Assembly: GCA_029990175.1 (NCBI GenBank)
Contig: JARKIP010000035.1
Span: 43,600,001 to 43,664,000, forward strand
Direction: 5' to 3'
DNA length: 64,000 nt
Source: Petunia secreta
Lineage: Eukaryota; Streptophyta; Magnoliopsida; Solanales; Solanaceae
The translations under genes were made by a program, and so were the position numbers. The notes beneath the pieces were generated by a model, which made no database searches, was not told the origin of the DNA, and saw nothing but the letters and a program-made list of their open reading frames with translations. Of the stretch, positions 32,511-43,900 are shown piece after piece. Within the stretch, counting starts at the first letter, position 1. Each line of letters starts with the position of its first letter.

Positions 32511-33204
32511 AAGGCTCGAGATTTGTTCTTACAAACCCTCGATCGTTGTTCATCTCATCTTATCTTCTAGTTTAGTTTATTGCTATTGTTGTTCTTGTTC
32601 TTGGAGAAAAGAAGAAAAAAAAAAAATTGAAAAAGTTGAAAATCCAAAAATTTGGCATATCTTGTTGGTGTGATTGAACTTGGTATGGGTGTTATTGGGG
32701 ATTTATCCTTCTTGAAAATCCATCGTTTTGGAACCTAAAACACGTGATTTGAAGTTGTATTACGGATTTTTGAAGATTTGAATTCCAACTTCAAAAACCC
32801 TTGAAAAACCCTTGTTGTTGAATTTCATGGCTTGTGATTCTTGGATTTGATGACCCATTGATTGATTGATATCGGGAATTGTTCTATTTGGTACCAATTT
32901 TACATGATTTGGAGTTGTGAATCAAAAGTTCAAGAAAATTGAAACCCAACTTGAAACCCTTGTATAAACCGCTTTGAATTTCGATTGTGATCTTGTTTTT
33001 GGTTGTTTGGACTCGAAATTCATCGGAGATTGTTGAGAAACTCCAAATACAACATTAGGTACCAAGGGATTTGAGAATCGGGTTGAAAACGTTGAAAATT
33101 TGGGTCAAAAACCATCAAAAAACACGTTTTCGGAAAAGATGAAGCTTGGCCCAGGTGGACCGCCCAGCCCCTAGGCGCCCCGCCTGCCTTACTCACTGCC
33201 TAAC
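32511..33204 (+). other. Leader of Gypsy-A
   Basis: AT-rich, repetitive untranslated sequence with no gene. Near its end the GC-rich motif recurs twice, 20 bp apart (33152 and 33172). Confidence 0.7.
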
Positions 33205-36167
33205 TGTCATACCCTATTTTGGGCTCAACTCGAGGCGAGTCGGGTTTCGGATTTGACTGGTAACTCGTTTGAGTTTGGAGTGTTGTAGTCGCCACCTAAT
33301 ATAGTTTCCTAAGGTGTATTAGGCCACCTAAGTATCTTAGGTCAAGTTCAATAGGTCATACTAATCTATTCTAGAGATGCAAAGGGTAACAAGTCCAAAT
33401 GATTCGGGGAAGAAGGTATTAGGCACTTCCCCGAGTCCCACGAAAGGTGGTTCCCGTTCGAGTCTATCTTTTGGGATGAAAATAGTGCATATTATCATAA
33501 ATACTAACTTGGGAGGTTAATCTAGCCTTTAGCTCAAAAATATAACATGTCTACGCAATTTAATTTACACTCATATAAATATATTTCAAATACGGCCTAT
33601 ATGTAAGCCTAATCGCATTTTAGGGCCTCTATTATAAATGCCTAGTCGTAAACATAATTCAATCATGCAATAGTACTCAAATTCGGACTAGTCATGCAAT
33701 TCTAGCATTTTTAAAACAACTTTGCATAAATAGGCAGTTTTTGCAAACTAGTTTCAGATTTGTACCAAAACCGGATGGGTGTTATTTTAAAAATGAAATG
33801 TTTGCCATTTTGGGTCGGTGTGATTTGTCATTAATTGTCGGGCCCTAAACTTAATGACCTTTTTATTTGGGGGTCTATTTTTGGAAGTATATAGGCGAAA
33901 GGGCTGTTTTTAAAAATGGGTGTCACAGAAGCACACAAATGCAAATAAAGGGCTGTCACATATAAAATATATATATGTTTAGGTATAAACATGCAAATAT
34001 ATGATTAAACAATTGTTATAACTTTAGAAAAATATTTATAAAGTGTATAAGTGATCCCAAGTAGTTAGAGTAGGAGCGTTAGAGTAGTCAAAAATCAGTT
34101 TTATGCACATAAAGGACCCCTTTTCTAAAATAATTTTGGGCCCAGACTGTTAATGCAAAAGAGGGGCGAATTTAATTTTCAGAAACAGTCCCATTTAGAC
34201 AATTATATCACATATAGCCCATGTTTAACTCAAGATTTCAGATTGTAATGCAAACAGTCATACTTCTGATGCATTATAAATGTAAGACCTTTCAGTAGGG
34301 ATAGGATTTTAAACATGCTGTTGAAACCAACCAGTTTTACATAGAAGACATTATCAAACGACAATGAAAATCATTTTTTTGCAAGCATAAACGTGATGCA
34401 GTCACACATAGGGAGGAAGAGAGTCAAGAGAGTGGCTCCAGGGTAGCCCATTTGCACAACATTGCTGTTGTACCCCTTGTTTTAAAGGATACAAACAGGA
34501 CACTTAACAAATATACAAATTGGGGGCAGTTCCTAAGGGGAAAAGCATAAGAAAAAGGGTAATAGGCAAAGAGAAGTGCCTTGTTTCTTAAAAGTCAGAG
34601 GTGCCCTCATAATAGTCAAAGGTCTATAATTCTGGAACCATCAGAACCAGCTTAGAGGGTCTAATCATTGACCCTATTGAACCTCAGGGTTCTCCTCTAA
34701 ACAATGGAGCATAACATGGTCTGTATGAGACCAAACAAAGCTGCAAGCAACAAGGTTAGCAGGGGAATAGGAAAAAATGAGGGCCTGGATCAGGGCCTTG
34801 CCCAGATCAAGAAAATCTGCCAGGAACTTTATCAATAAGGTGCCTTTTTATTTAACAAGAACTAGCATGAGACTAGTGGATCCCCTAAGTCACAGGACAT
34901 GGATTAAAACAAAGTCTGAGCATGCATTATTCAAACAAATAGGCAGTTCAACTAACCCAGACTAGATGAGATGAAATAAACCAATTATCCAGACATAAAC
35001 AAATAGGGAATCATATGCAGTAGGTAACCAGGAAGAAAAAAGAGATACCTTTTGACTGTAAAAGAACAAAGAACCAGTGAGAATATTGATTAGAACTTGC
35101 AAGACAGAGCCAAACCAACCAAACAGGGTAAGCACCTTCCAGAAAAGAGAACTAGAGAAAGAGATGTGTTAAAGTTTCAGAGAAAAAGTGCTCGTAGCTT
35201 TTTGTTTCTTCTCAGTAAAAACTGTGTGCCTCTATGTGTCTATGTGTAGAATAGTGCCAGTTTAAATAGGTGTGAGGTGAAAACTCAATTTCAAACGGGT
35301 GAAGGAGAAAATGAGGCAAAGAATATTGCCTTCTAAAATTAAAACAATCACCTAGGGTGTCTTTCCAAGTACAGACTAATCAAAGCCCTAAACTTAATTC
35401 AATCACTTATAGATATAGTTTCTCTTCCTTAAAAACAGCATAGTCTAAGTTCAAAATTAGCACATAAAAGTATCTCAAATTTAATTCAGGAATGGAAATC
35501 AATACATTAACCTAACAATGATCAGGCATTAATTGATACACTACCAATCACAGAAAATAATTTCCTTCTTAATTTCAATCAAGAATTTCAGCAGGCTCAA
35601 TTTAGAATCCCCTAATCATGCTAAGTCAGATTACCACTTTAACTTTAAGCACCAAATCGTAGAGGTCACACATTAGGTCATAATCAAAGGACAAACATGC
35701 CGTGAAACACATAGGATTATGCTCAAACTTCAACCCTTATTGACCTTTGCATACAGTGGAAGACATAAATGACACAAGGCACAAAAATATGGAGATACTA
35801 TACACAGGCAGTCGAAAGTTCAAAGTGTTTATTCAATCAAATCAATGTATTAGGTAAAATCAAGACTCATGGGATTTCGCCCTAACCAATTGACCAAATA
35901 ACAAATAGACATGTTAATTTACGGAAGATTAAGCAGTTTAGGCATGTTATCACACATATTCAAGTAATCAGACAAAAAGGGATTAGAGGTTACCCATTTT
36001 CGAACCGGGTCGGGTCAAATCGGCCCTTCTCAAATTGAGGTTGCAAGGAGAAAATCTTACCCCTTTCTCAGTGATAATACTGTTCAACACAAACGGAGCC
36101 CCGCCAGATGCGTTTCTCGGTGGTGGCGATTCAGTTAACAAAAGGTTGAGTTTTAACCTCGTCCAAA
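33205..36167 (-). repeat. Element D: minus-oriented LTR of a Tat/Ogre-like Gypsy element
   Basis: On the minus strand it ends ...GGTGGCGACTACAACACTCC...GGGTATGACA at 33205, the same layout as the end of element C's LTR (...GGTGGCGACTCCAACTC...GTATGCGACA). A minus-strand promoter-like stretch (CTATTTAAACTGG) is near 35260-35275. No primer site follows it on the left, so it is a 3' LTR or a solo LTR. The right border is uncertain. A shorter reading (33205-33927, minus-strand start TGTGACACCC) is also possible. No coding region is seen in these 3 kb. Confidence 0.5.
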
Positions 36168-37198
36168 TGTTGACACTCAATTTTTTCCCTCATTTTTCTA
36201 AAATTGGCTATAATTCAACTTAAGGGTGTAATGTGACTGTTTGTGCAAAATGTGCATTAGAAATCATGCAATTACGTGCGTTATCCTCTATTTATATATT
36301 ATGTACTTAAGTGTGGCTATATTGCATAATTTTGCATCATTAAGGCTATTTGTCAAAATGTGAATATTTGCGCAATTTAGTACATTCATAATATATCACA
36401 TAATTGCATCATTTAGGCTACATGTCAAATTCATATCAATTTGTGATTATTTGTGAAAATTAATAATTATCTGTGATTATCTATATTTAAATAATTTTAT
36501 CTGAGTTTATTTAATATTTATTTGTGCATTTTTATAAAATATGTATATCTATATCTTTATTTACACTTTTAAGTTGAATATTGGCCAATTTAAAAGAAAA
36601 TGTCTATTTTTCAATGTACTTATTTTCCTTCTCCTTTTGTTAAAAATTCCTACGAGGGACAAGAGTCCATCCAGGTACATCCATTCAGTTAGAGATCAAT
36701 TGCGATTTTTTCCAATCATTTAGTTCAAATTCTCTTGAATATTCGTATAAATATTTTATTCCCAAAATATTTCTTTTTTTATTATTTTTAAATCCTCTTT
36801 TGTTTTAAACCTAGACAAATGTTCGTCTACATACGTTCACAATTGTATTTAAAATTTCATTATCTTCCTGCTTTATTTTCGAATTAAGTCATTCTTAAAT
36901 TCCTATAATCATTTCGTGTCGATCCTAAACCAGTTATTTAACCAAATACATTTTCCTACATTCAAGATTCCTATTTCTAGTTGAGTCTAGACAAAATGTG
37001 GTCCACATTCATTTTCTTTATTTAAATCCGTCCAAGTTCATCCCCCCATATCTTATCTTCCCCCAAATCACTCCCTAACCTTCCCCATTTCAGAAATAAT
37101 TCAAAAATCCCTCAATCTCCTAAAATCCCAAAATCCAATCCCAATTATCCATAATCCCCTCTCCTATTTTTAGACACCCCCTTCTTTGTGATGCAACC
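36168..37198 (+). repeat. 5' LTR of element C, left half
   Basis: Starts TGTTGACACTC and matches the 3' LTR copy at 62868 onward with many scattered differences. It ends in CTTTG (37194-37198), the target duplication of Gypsy-B. Confidence 0.88.
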
Positions 37199-37910
37199 CA
37201 AATTGCATCGATGAGGCCATTCACTCGAAGCCAAGCCAAGGAGATACAAGACACTCACTTACACTCGGTTTGGAAGGGCATGGATGATACGAGCTCGGAG
37301 GATGACTTGAAGACCATGCAATGGAGCTCGATCAAAGAAGCAAAACAGGGTAGCACAAAACAGGGCAGCACATTGTGAGCTTACTGCCTGCTGAAAGAAG
37401 ACAGACCTTCACGATCGCGACACTGTCTGCGCGATCGCGAAGAGGACTTCATTGCACTGTGCGATAGCGTGCTTAGTTGCGCGATCGCGAGGATGTTTAG
37501 CTTGTGCTTCACGATCGCTATTCCTTTTTGCGCGATCGTGATGAATAGTAGTGGAGCAGCGGACCAGAATCAGAGCATACCTTGTAAAGGGGTGCTATAA
37601 ATACACCCCTTCATCATTTATTATTTTTTTAGCTTAACTTGAATAAAAACATTAATGAGCATTGCCCCCAAAACTCTTGTAACTATTCTGGCTTGAAATC
37701 AATTGGATGAATCCAAGTTGCTCTTCAATCCTATTTGATCATTCTATTTGCTCGAGCCGGGTGTCTATTGAGGATAGTTGCGTAGTGTAGGTTCTTCTTG
37801 ACTTGAATCGAGGGTGTATCAAGACATAGTTCCTTATTGCTACCTCGTAAGTGTTTAAGTCGTGTCTCAGTTTTATCTTTAATTATCGCTTCCGTGTTTC
37901 CATTGCATCA
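37199..37910 (+). repeat. 5' LTR of Gypsy-B
   Basis: 712 bp. It carries six GCGATCGCGA-like decamers at 37411, 37431, 37461, 37481, 37511 and 37532. A TATAAATA box at 37596-37603 lies inside the perfect 8-bp inverted repeat AAGGGGTG (37587-37594) / CACCCCTT (37604-37611). Confidence 0.93.
37411..37541 (+). promoter_or_regulatory. Phased GCGATCGC palindrome array upstream of the Gypsy-B TATA box
   Basis: Six 10-bp motifs with start-to-start spacing 20, 30, 20, 30, 21 bp (20, 30, 20, 30, 20 in the 3' LTR). They lie about 55-190 bp before the TATA box. Function is unknown; spacing by whole helical turns suggests protein binding on one DNA face (inference). Confidence 0.6.
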
Positions 37911-37924
37911 GCTGGTATCAGAGC

Positions 37925-39210
37925 AAGGCTAGGGTTATGTACTTACGAACCCTCGTCCTACTCTTCGTGCTTGTCATCTTTATTTCTTGTTTATTTTCAT
38001 GTTCTTGTTCTTGTTTATTTGAAAAAGAAGAAAAAAAATTCAAAAATAGAAAATTCCAAAAAAAAAAGTTGCTAGAAATCGTTGGTTGTTGCGATTTTGT
38101 TGGTGTTAGCTATCAGGGATTGTTTGTATACGTATTCTCGACAATTGGGAACCAACAAAACACAATTTAGAGTTGTGAATCAAAATCTTGAAAATCCAAT
38201 CTCAAAGTTGAAGAATTCACAAAATTTGCTAGAACTTGTTTGTTGTTATGATTTCTTGGGTGTTTGGTATCGGGGATTGTTCCTTATAATTACCTTATCA
38301 TTTTGATACCCCCATAACATCATTTGGAGTAGTGGAATGAAAATCGAAATTTTGAATCTTGAAGACTTTGAAATTTTTTGAAGAACTTGCTCCAAATTCT
38401 TGAAACAAGTTGATTGTTGGTTGTTTGTTGGATTAAACCATTGAGAATTGTTTGCTATAGTTGAAAACACCTTTGGGAAACTTGAGGACTGAAAAACAAG
38501 TTGAATCGGGGTGGTTTGTGTGCAAAAACTGAAGTTTGCAGTCGGATTCTGGTTCTGCAACAGCAGACCTGCGCGATCGCGCAGGATCTGACGCAATCGC
38601 GCTAAGGGGAACTTTTACCCTTCGCGATCGCGCCTTGTTGCACGCGACAGCGAAGAACATCATTTTTTAGAAAATTCTGCTTTGGCACAGAATGTTCGCA
38701 ATGGCTTCGTAACAGTTTCCAATCATCAAAACTCCAATTGTATCATCAAATATGGTGAGTTTCTAGATCACAAATAAAATTTTATCCAATTCCGAATCCG
38801 TTTAGTGACGATTCGATCCGTGATGATTTGATCGCGTCACTTCCGGTTAGTACTTTGAGGGCAACACTCCTACCTAATTAGTACTAATCCATTGAGCGAA
38901 TAGGGGTATTCGTTCCTAGAGGAGAGTAGACCTCAAAGAAGATCCGTTGTTAATTGTTTGCTTCAAGTGCGCACCAAAATAGCTTAGCGTTCATCGAGTC
39001 CCATCGAATCCACTCTTCCCGAAGAGCATTTGGTTCTTGTGACTTGGATTGATTATCGAGGAGGTTTCGCAACTACGAGGAGGCCATTGATCTCAAGCTT
39101 GTGTGAACCTAACCCCAACTTGAGTGAACCCGAGCGACAAGCAAAAGTGAGGGAGTGAATGAGGACTTTTACTCTAATCTTCTTTTCTTGTTTTTGATTG
39201 TTGTAGGTAC
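37925..39210 (+). other. Leader of Gypsy-B
   Basis: Untranslated, AT-rich and internally repetitive. A second set of the palindromic motif lies at 38573, 38593, 38624 and 38644 (spacing 20, 31, 20). It includes the perfect 18-bp palindrome CCTGCGCGATCGCGCAGG at 38568-38585. Confidence 0.75.
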
Positions 39211-40165
39211 ATGGCGGAGGAGAAGGCAAAGAGTACCATTGAGGTTCCAACCGACGTCTTGGCTAGCTTACTAGCCGAGGTGAAGGCCTTAAGCCTCAAG
39301 ATGGAAGTTTTTGAAAAGGAGAGGACCCCGAGTGTCCCAAAGGATGCCGGTGAGGGCACAAGTGATGATTCAATCATGAAACCGGATCAATATGCGGAGC
39401 TAGTTCGTCGACAACGGTTGAGAGATGAGGCTCTTGCTAGAGAAAGATTGTTGGGCAATCCCCAACCCTTGAGAAATCCCCAAGGAGATGTTCCATTCCT
39501 AAGGCCCCGAAGAAATATAGCACCCCTTGAGCAAGTTGATGAAGCTCAAGAAGGGGAGGGTCCCGGACTTGATGATGAATATGATGCTCCCTATCCACAT
39601 AGGAGGATGATGAATGGAGGTCGTGGGTGAGGTCGAGGGCCTCCACGGGCTTTTGTGGGGAGGGACTTGAGACGTGAGTATGATGAGATTGAAGACTACT
39701 ACGGGGGTCAATCGGAACCACATCGTGGGGGTCGTGACACTAATCTCAATAGTGTAAAGATCACTATCCCACCTTTCAAAGGGACTAGTGATCCGGAAGC
39801 AGTTTTAGAATGGAAGGTCCAATTGGAGCGGGTCTTTGACAAGAATGATATGCCCGAGGAGAAGAAAGCTACTTATGCCATAGCTTCATTTGAGTCCTAT
39901 GCTTCCACATGGTGGGAATCCGTCAAGTGGAGGAGACGAGTTGGGTTGCGAATGAACATTACTTGGGAAGAATTGAAAGAGGTAATGAGCACCAAATATG
40001 TGACTCCCAAGTATCGACAAGAACAACTCAAAAGGCTCCATGAATTGAAACAAGGCTACAAGTCCGTTGATGAGTATTTCAACGAATTTGAGAAAAATCA
40101 AATGGCCCTTGATATGGAAACGGAGGATGAGGAGCAAGCTATCATCTGCTTCGAGAATGGCTTGA
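39211..40165 (+). pseudogene. Gypsy-B gag, first part
   Basis: Starts with Met at 39211 and is open to a TGA at 39628-39630 in a Gly/Arg-rich stretch. The same frame then continues through the gag core (LNSVKITIPPFKGTSDPE, ASTWWESVKWRRR) until Gypsy-E cuts it at 40165. The gag core continues at 47686. Confidence 0.9.
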
Positions 40166-40909
40166 TGGTGCAATGCAATTCCCGAAGGGATTGTTAGCAC
40201 AAACGCGGAAGAACAAACAAGAAAGATAAAGATAAAAGCAAGACAAAACTTGCTTCTTTCGAAAGAACAGTGAGGAACCTGTCTCAAAGCTCAATCAAAA
40301 GGGATACAAGGATCACCTATACTATGCAACAATCCTCAAGAGAACATTGCCTCTTGCAAACTGAATGATCAAGAGGAATGTTCAATCGGACTAACCGAAA
40401 GCCACAAGTCCTTAAAAGCCCTCACCGGGGTTTTGCTCACGACGGAGACAAGAAGAAATGTGCTCGGCACTTTCATTCAATTCATCAATGTTCAAAAACT
40501 AGCTACTTACAATGAAAGGAAACAGTGTTTATATAGGAAATACTAAGGGTAAACTAGTAAATAGGTCACAGTTGACCAATAGAAATAAGCCACGCAGGGC
40601 TGAGTTAAAATGTGTTCGGCAGACTTTGACTTCGGTAAGCCTTGGCTTTGGTTCTCGATTGTCTGCTCGAACACACACTTGTTGCCTCAATTGTCTTCGA
40701 GCTCATTGTCCTCGGTCACATTGCCTTCGGGCTCAAATCTGAAGATAATGCCTTCGATTCTTGAGCTCGGCCACTCAGCTTCGGAGCAATTGTTTTCCTT
40801 CGGCCAGGCTAAGTGAACGTGCACATCGTGCAGCAGCTTGGCTTGGCTTCTTGTCATCGGTCTCCTCGGTGGATCGATCACTTGATCAGCACGTGATCGG
40901 GCTGCATCA
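40166..40909 (-). repeat. 3' LTR of Gypsy-E (left copy)
   Basis: Minus strand TGATGCAGCCC...TGCACCA. The last part of the pol frame (to 40687) lies inside it. The minus-strand TATATAAA box is near 40530. Confidence 0.94.
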
Positions 40910-43900
40910 TCCTCCCCTTCTTGAGAAGATTTCGTCCTCGAAATCAAGCCCTCCTCGTCCTCCGAAGTTGGACCTACAACACAAGGAACTAAGTCAGCAA
41001 CATTAAAGGTGTTGGACACGTTATACTCACCAGGGAGGTCGATCACGTAGGCATTGTTGTTGATCTTGGTCAACACTTGAAATGGACCATCCCCTCGAGG
41101 AGCCAACTTTCCTTTCCTTTGGTTCGGGAAGCGTTCCTTTCGGAAGTGAACCCAAACCCAATCTCCCTTCTTTAATTCCAACTTTTTACGCCCCTTGTTT
41201 TTCTTTAAGGCAACCTTTGCATAGGCCTCCTCGAGGTTCTTCTTCACCTTTGCATGCAATTCGATCAAGGCAGCTGCTCTTCGAGTACCTTCAAAATCAA
41301 GAACAGAATCTCGAGGCAATGGGGTTAAATCAAGTGGAATCAAAGGATTAAAGCCATACACACATTCAAACGGGGTCATGTTGATCATTCTATGCACCGT
41401 TCGATTGTATGCGAACTCCATCATGGGCAAACGATCAGCCCAGTTTCCAACCTTCCCTTTGGTCATTGCCCGAAGCAACGATCCCAAGGTTCGGTTAACT
41501 ACCTCGGTCTGTCCATCAGTCTGAGGATGGTGAGACGTCGAGAATAGTAGCTTGGTGCCGAGGGCACCCCACAAACACTTCCAAAAATGACTCAAGAACT
41601 TCGAGTCTCGATCACTTACAATAGTACGAGGTACACCATGCAATTTTAACACATTAGAAACAAACAATGTAGCTACATGCTGTGCATCATCACACTTTTT
41701 GCAAGGAATAAAGTGAGCCATTTTTGAAAAACGGTCAACCACAACGAAGATGCTATCATGTCCTCCCCCCGACCTCGGTAACCCCAAGACAAAGTCCATA
41801 GATATATCAACCCAAGGTCGATCAGGCACAGGCAACGGGGTGTACAATCCATGAGGGTTGGACTTCGATTTTGCTTTCTTGCAAACGAGACAAGCGTTGC
41901 AAAGCTTTTCCACATCTCGTCGCATTTTGGGCCAATGGAACTGCTCGGTCAAGATACCAAGAGTTTTATCGACACCGAAGTGTCCCATCAGTCCACCTGA
42001 GTGAGCTTCTCGAATCAAGAGCTCTCTCCACGATGACACTGGCACACAAACCCTCCCTTTTTTGAAGAGGTAGCCATCATGCCACTGATATTTCTCAACC
42101 TTTCGGCCACTCAAGATTGCGTCTCGAACACATTTCAGCTTGGGATCGTCCTCGTACATCGACTTGATGCTTTCGAATCCCATGAGCCTAGAGGCGAGAG
42201 TGGTCGCTAAGGCAAATTTCCTTGATAGCGCATCGGCCACAACATTATCTTTTCCCTTTTTGTAATGAATTACATAGGGAAAGCTTTCAATGAATTCAAC
42301 CCACTTGGCATGTCTTCGATTCAATTTCTCCTGACCTCGGAGATGTTTCAAAGACTCATGATCACTTTTGATCACAAACTCTCGAGGCCACAAATAATGC
42401 TGCCAATGGGCGAGTGCTCGAACGAGGGCATACAACTCTTTGTCATACGTAGAGTAATTCAAAGTTGCACCCTTAAGCTTTTCGCTAAAGTAAGCGATCG
42501 GCTTCGAGTCTTGCATCAGCACTCCTCCGATCCCAACTCCAGACGCATCACACTCGACTTCGAATGCTTTGCCGAAATCACGGAGTTGCAACAACGGGGC
42601 AGAACAAAGCCTCCGCTTCAACTCTTGGAAAGCCCTCTCTTGGGATTCTCCCCACACGAATGGATTGTCTTTCTTCACTAGCTCGGTCAAAGGAGCTGCC
42701 ACGGTGCTAAAGTCACGAACAAACCTTCGGTAAAAGCTAGCTAAGCCATGGAAGCTACGAACTTGTGATACCGAGGTTGGAGTTGGCCAATCTTTGATGG
42801 CTTCGACTTTTGATTCGTCGACTTCGACACCATTAGCACTGACAACAAATCCAAGAAAGACTACACGATCGACACCAAAGGCGCATTTCTTGAAGTTGGC
42901 ATACAACTTTTCTTCTCGAAGCGTTTCAAGTACTTGCCTTAGGTGGTCGACATGTTCATCCACGGTTCTGCTATAAACAAGTATGTCATCGAAATAAACG
43001 ACAACAAACTTATTTATGAACGGTTTGAGCACATGGTTCATCAGTCGCATGAATGTGCTCGGTGCATTGGATAAGCCAAAAGGCATCACCAACCATTCAT
43101 AGAGACCGAATTTGGTCTTGAATGCGGTTTTCCACTCGTCCTCGGGTTTCATTCGGATCTGATGGTAACCGGACCTGAGGTCTATCTTCGAAAAGCATGA
43201 AGAACCACTTAACTCATCTAGCATGTCATCTAATCAAGGGATAGGATGACGATACTTTACCGTTATTTTGTTGACTGCTCGACAGTCAACACACATTCGC
43301 CATGTTCCATCCTTCTTTGGGACAAGGATAACAGGAACGGCGCAAGGACTCAAGCTCTCACGAACGAGGCCCTTGTTCAGCAATTCATCAACCTGCCGTT
43401 GGAGCTCTTTGGTGTCTTCGGGATTACACCGGTATGCAGGTTTGTTAGGGATTTGAGACCCTGGTACGAAGTCAATTTAGTGCTCGATTCCTCGCAACGG
43501 AGGTAATCCACCTGTCATTTCCTCGGGAAACATGTCCTCGAAGTCCTGCAAAACTTTGCGAACAAACAAAGGCAAAGGGTTATCATTAGAAAAATCATCA
43601 TTAGAGTTTAGAAAGATACCCTTGTGCACGAGGCAAATCATCATCTGACCGTGGTCGTTGCCTCGTAAGATCTCACCGGGTTGCATGACTGCACAAATTC
43701 CTTTCACTTCGATCGGTGAGTTTGTCTCTTCGGGCCCCAATTTTGCTCCTATCGGAAGCTTAGCTTTGGCCGCTTCTTTCAATTCTTTCATTCGTTTATA
43801 GTCCTCGGTGACTTGTTTTGGAGACAAGGGCTTGAGTATGAAACTCTTCCCGTCGAGCTTCACAGTGTAAGTGTTGGATCTGCCATTGTGAACAGCTGTT

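Larger units (their letters stand above)
31793..33204 (+). mobile_element. Gypsy-A: 5' LTR and leader of a chromovirus-like element
   Basis: A 703-bp LTR (TGATGC...GCATCA) is followed by a TGGTATCAGAGC primer site at 32499-32510 and about 690 bp of leader. It then stops abruptly at 33204, where a different LTR (element D) starts. It interrupts the gag region of the Tekay-like element at 31792, so the remainder of both probably lies beyond the nested block to the right. No gag or pol of this element is in the window. Confidence 0.85.

Noticed and set aside
40512..40742. Small open frames in the Gypsy-E LTRs (repeated at 47283-47513 and elsewhere)
   Set aside because: Identical in both LTRs only because the LTRs are identical; no domain, and they overlap the pol frame on the other strand.
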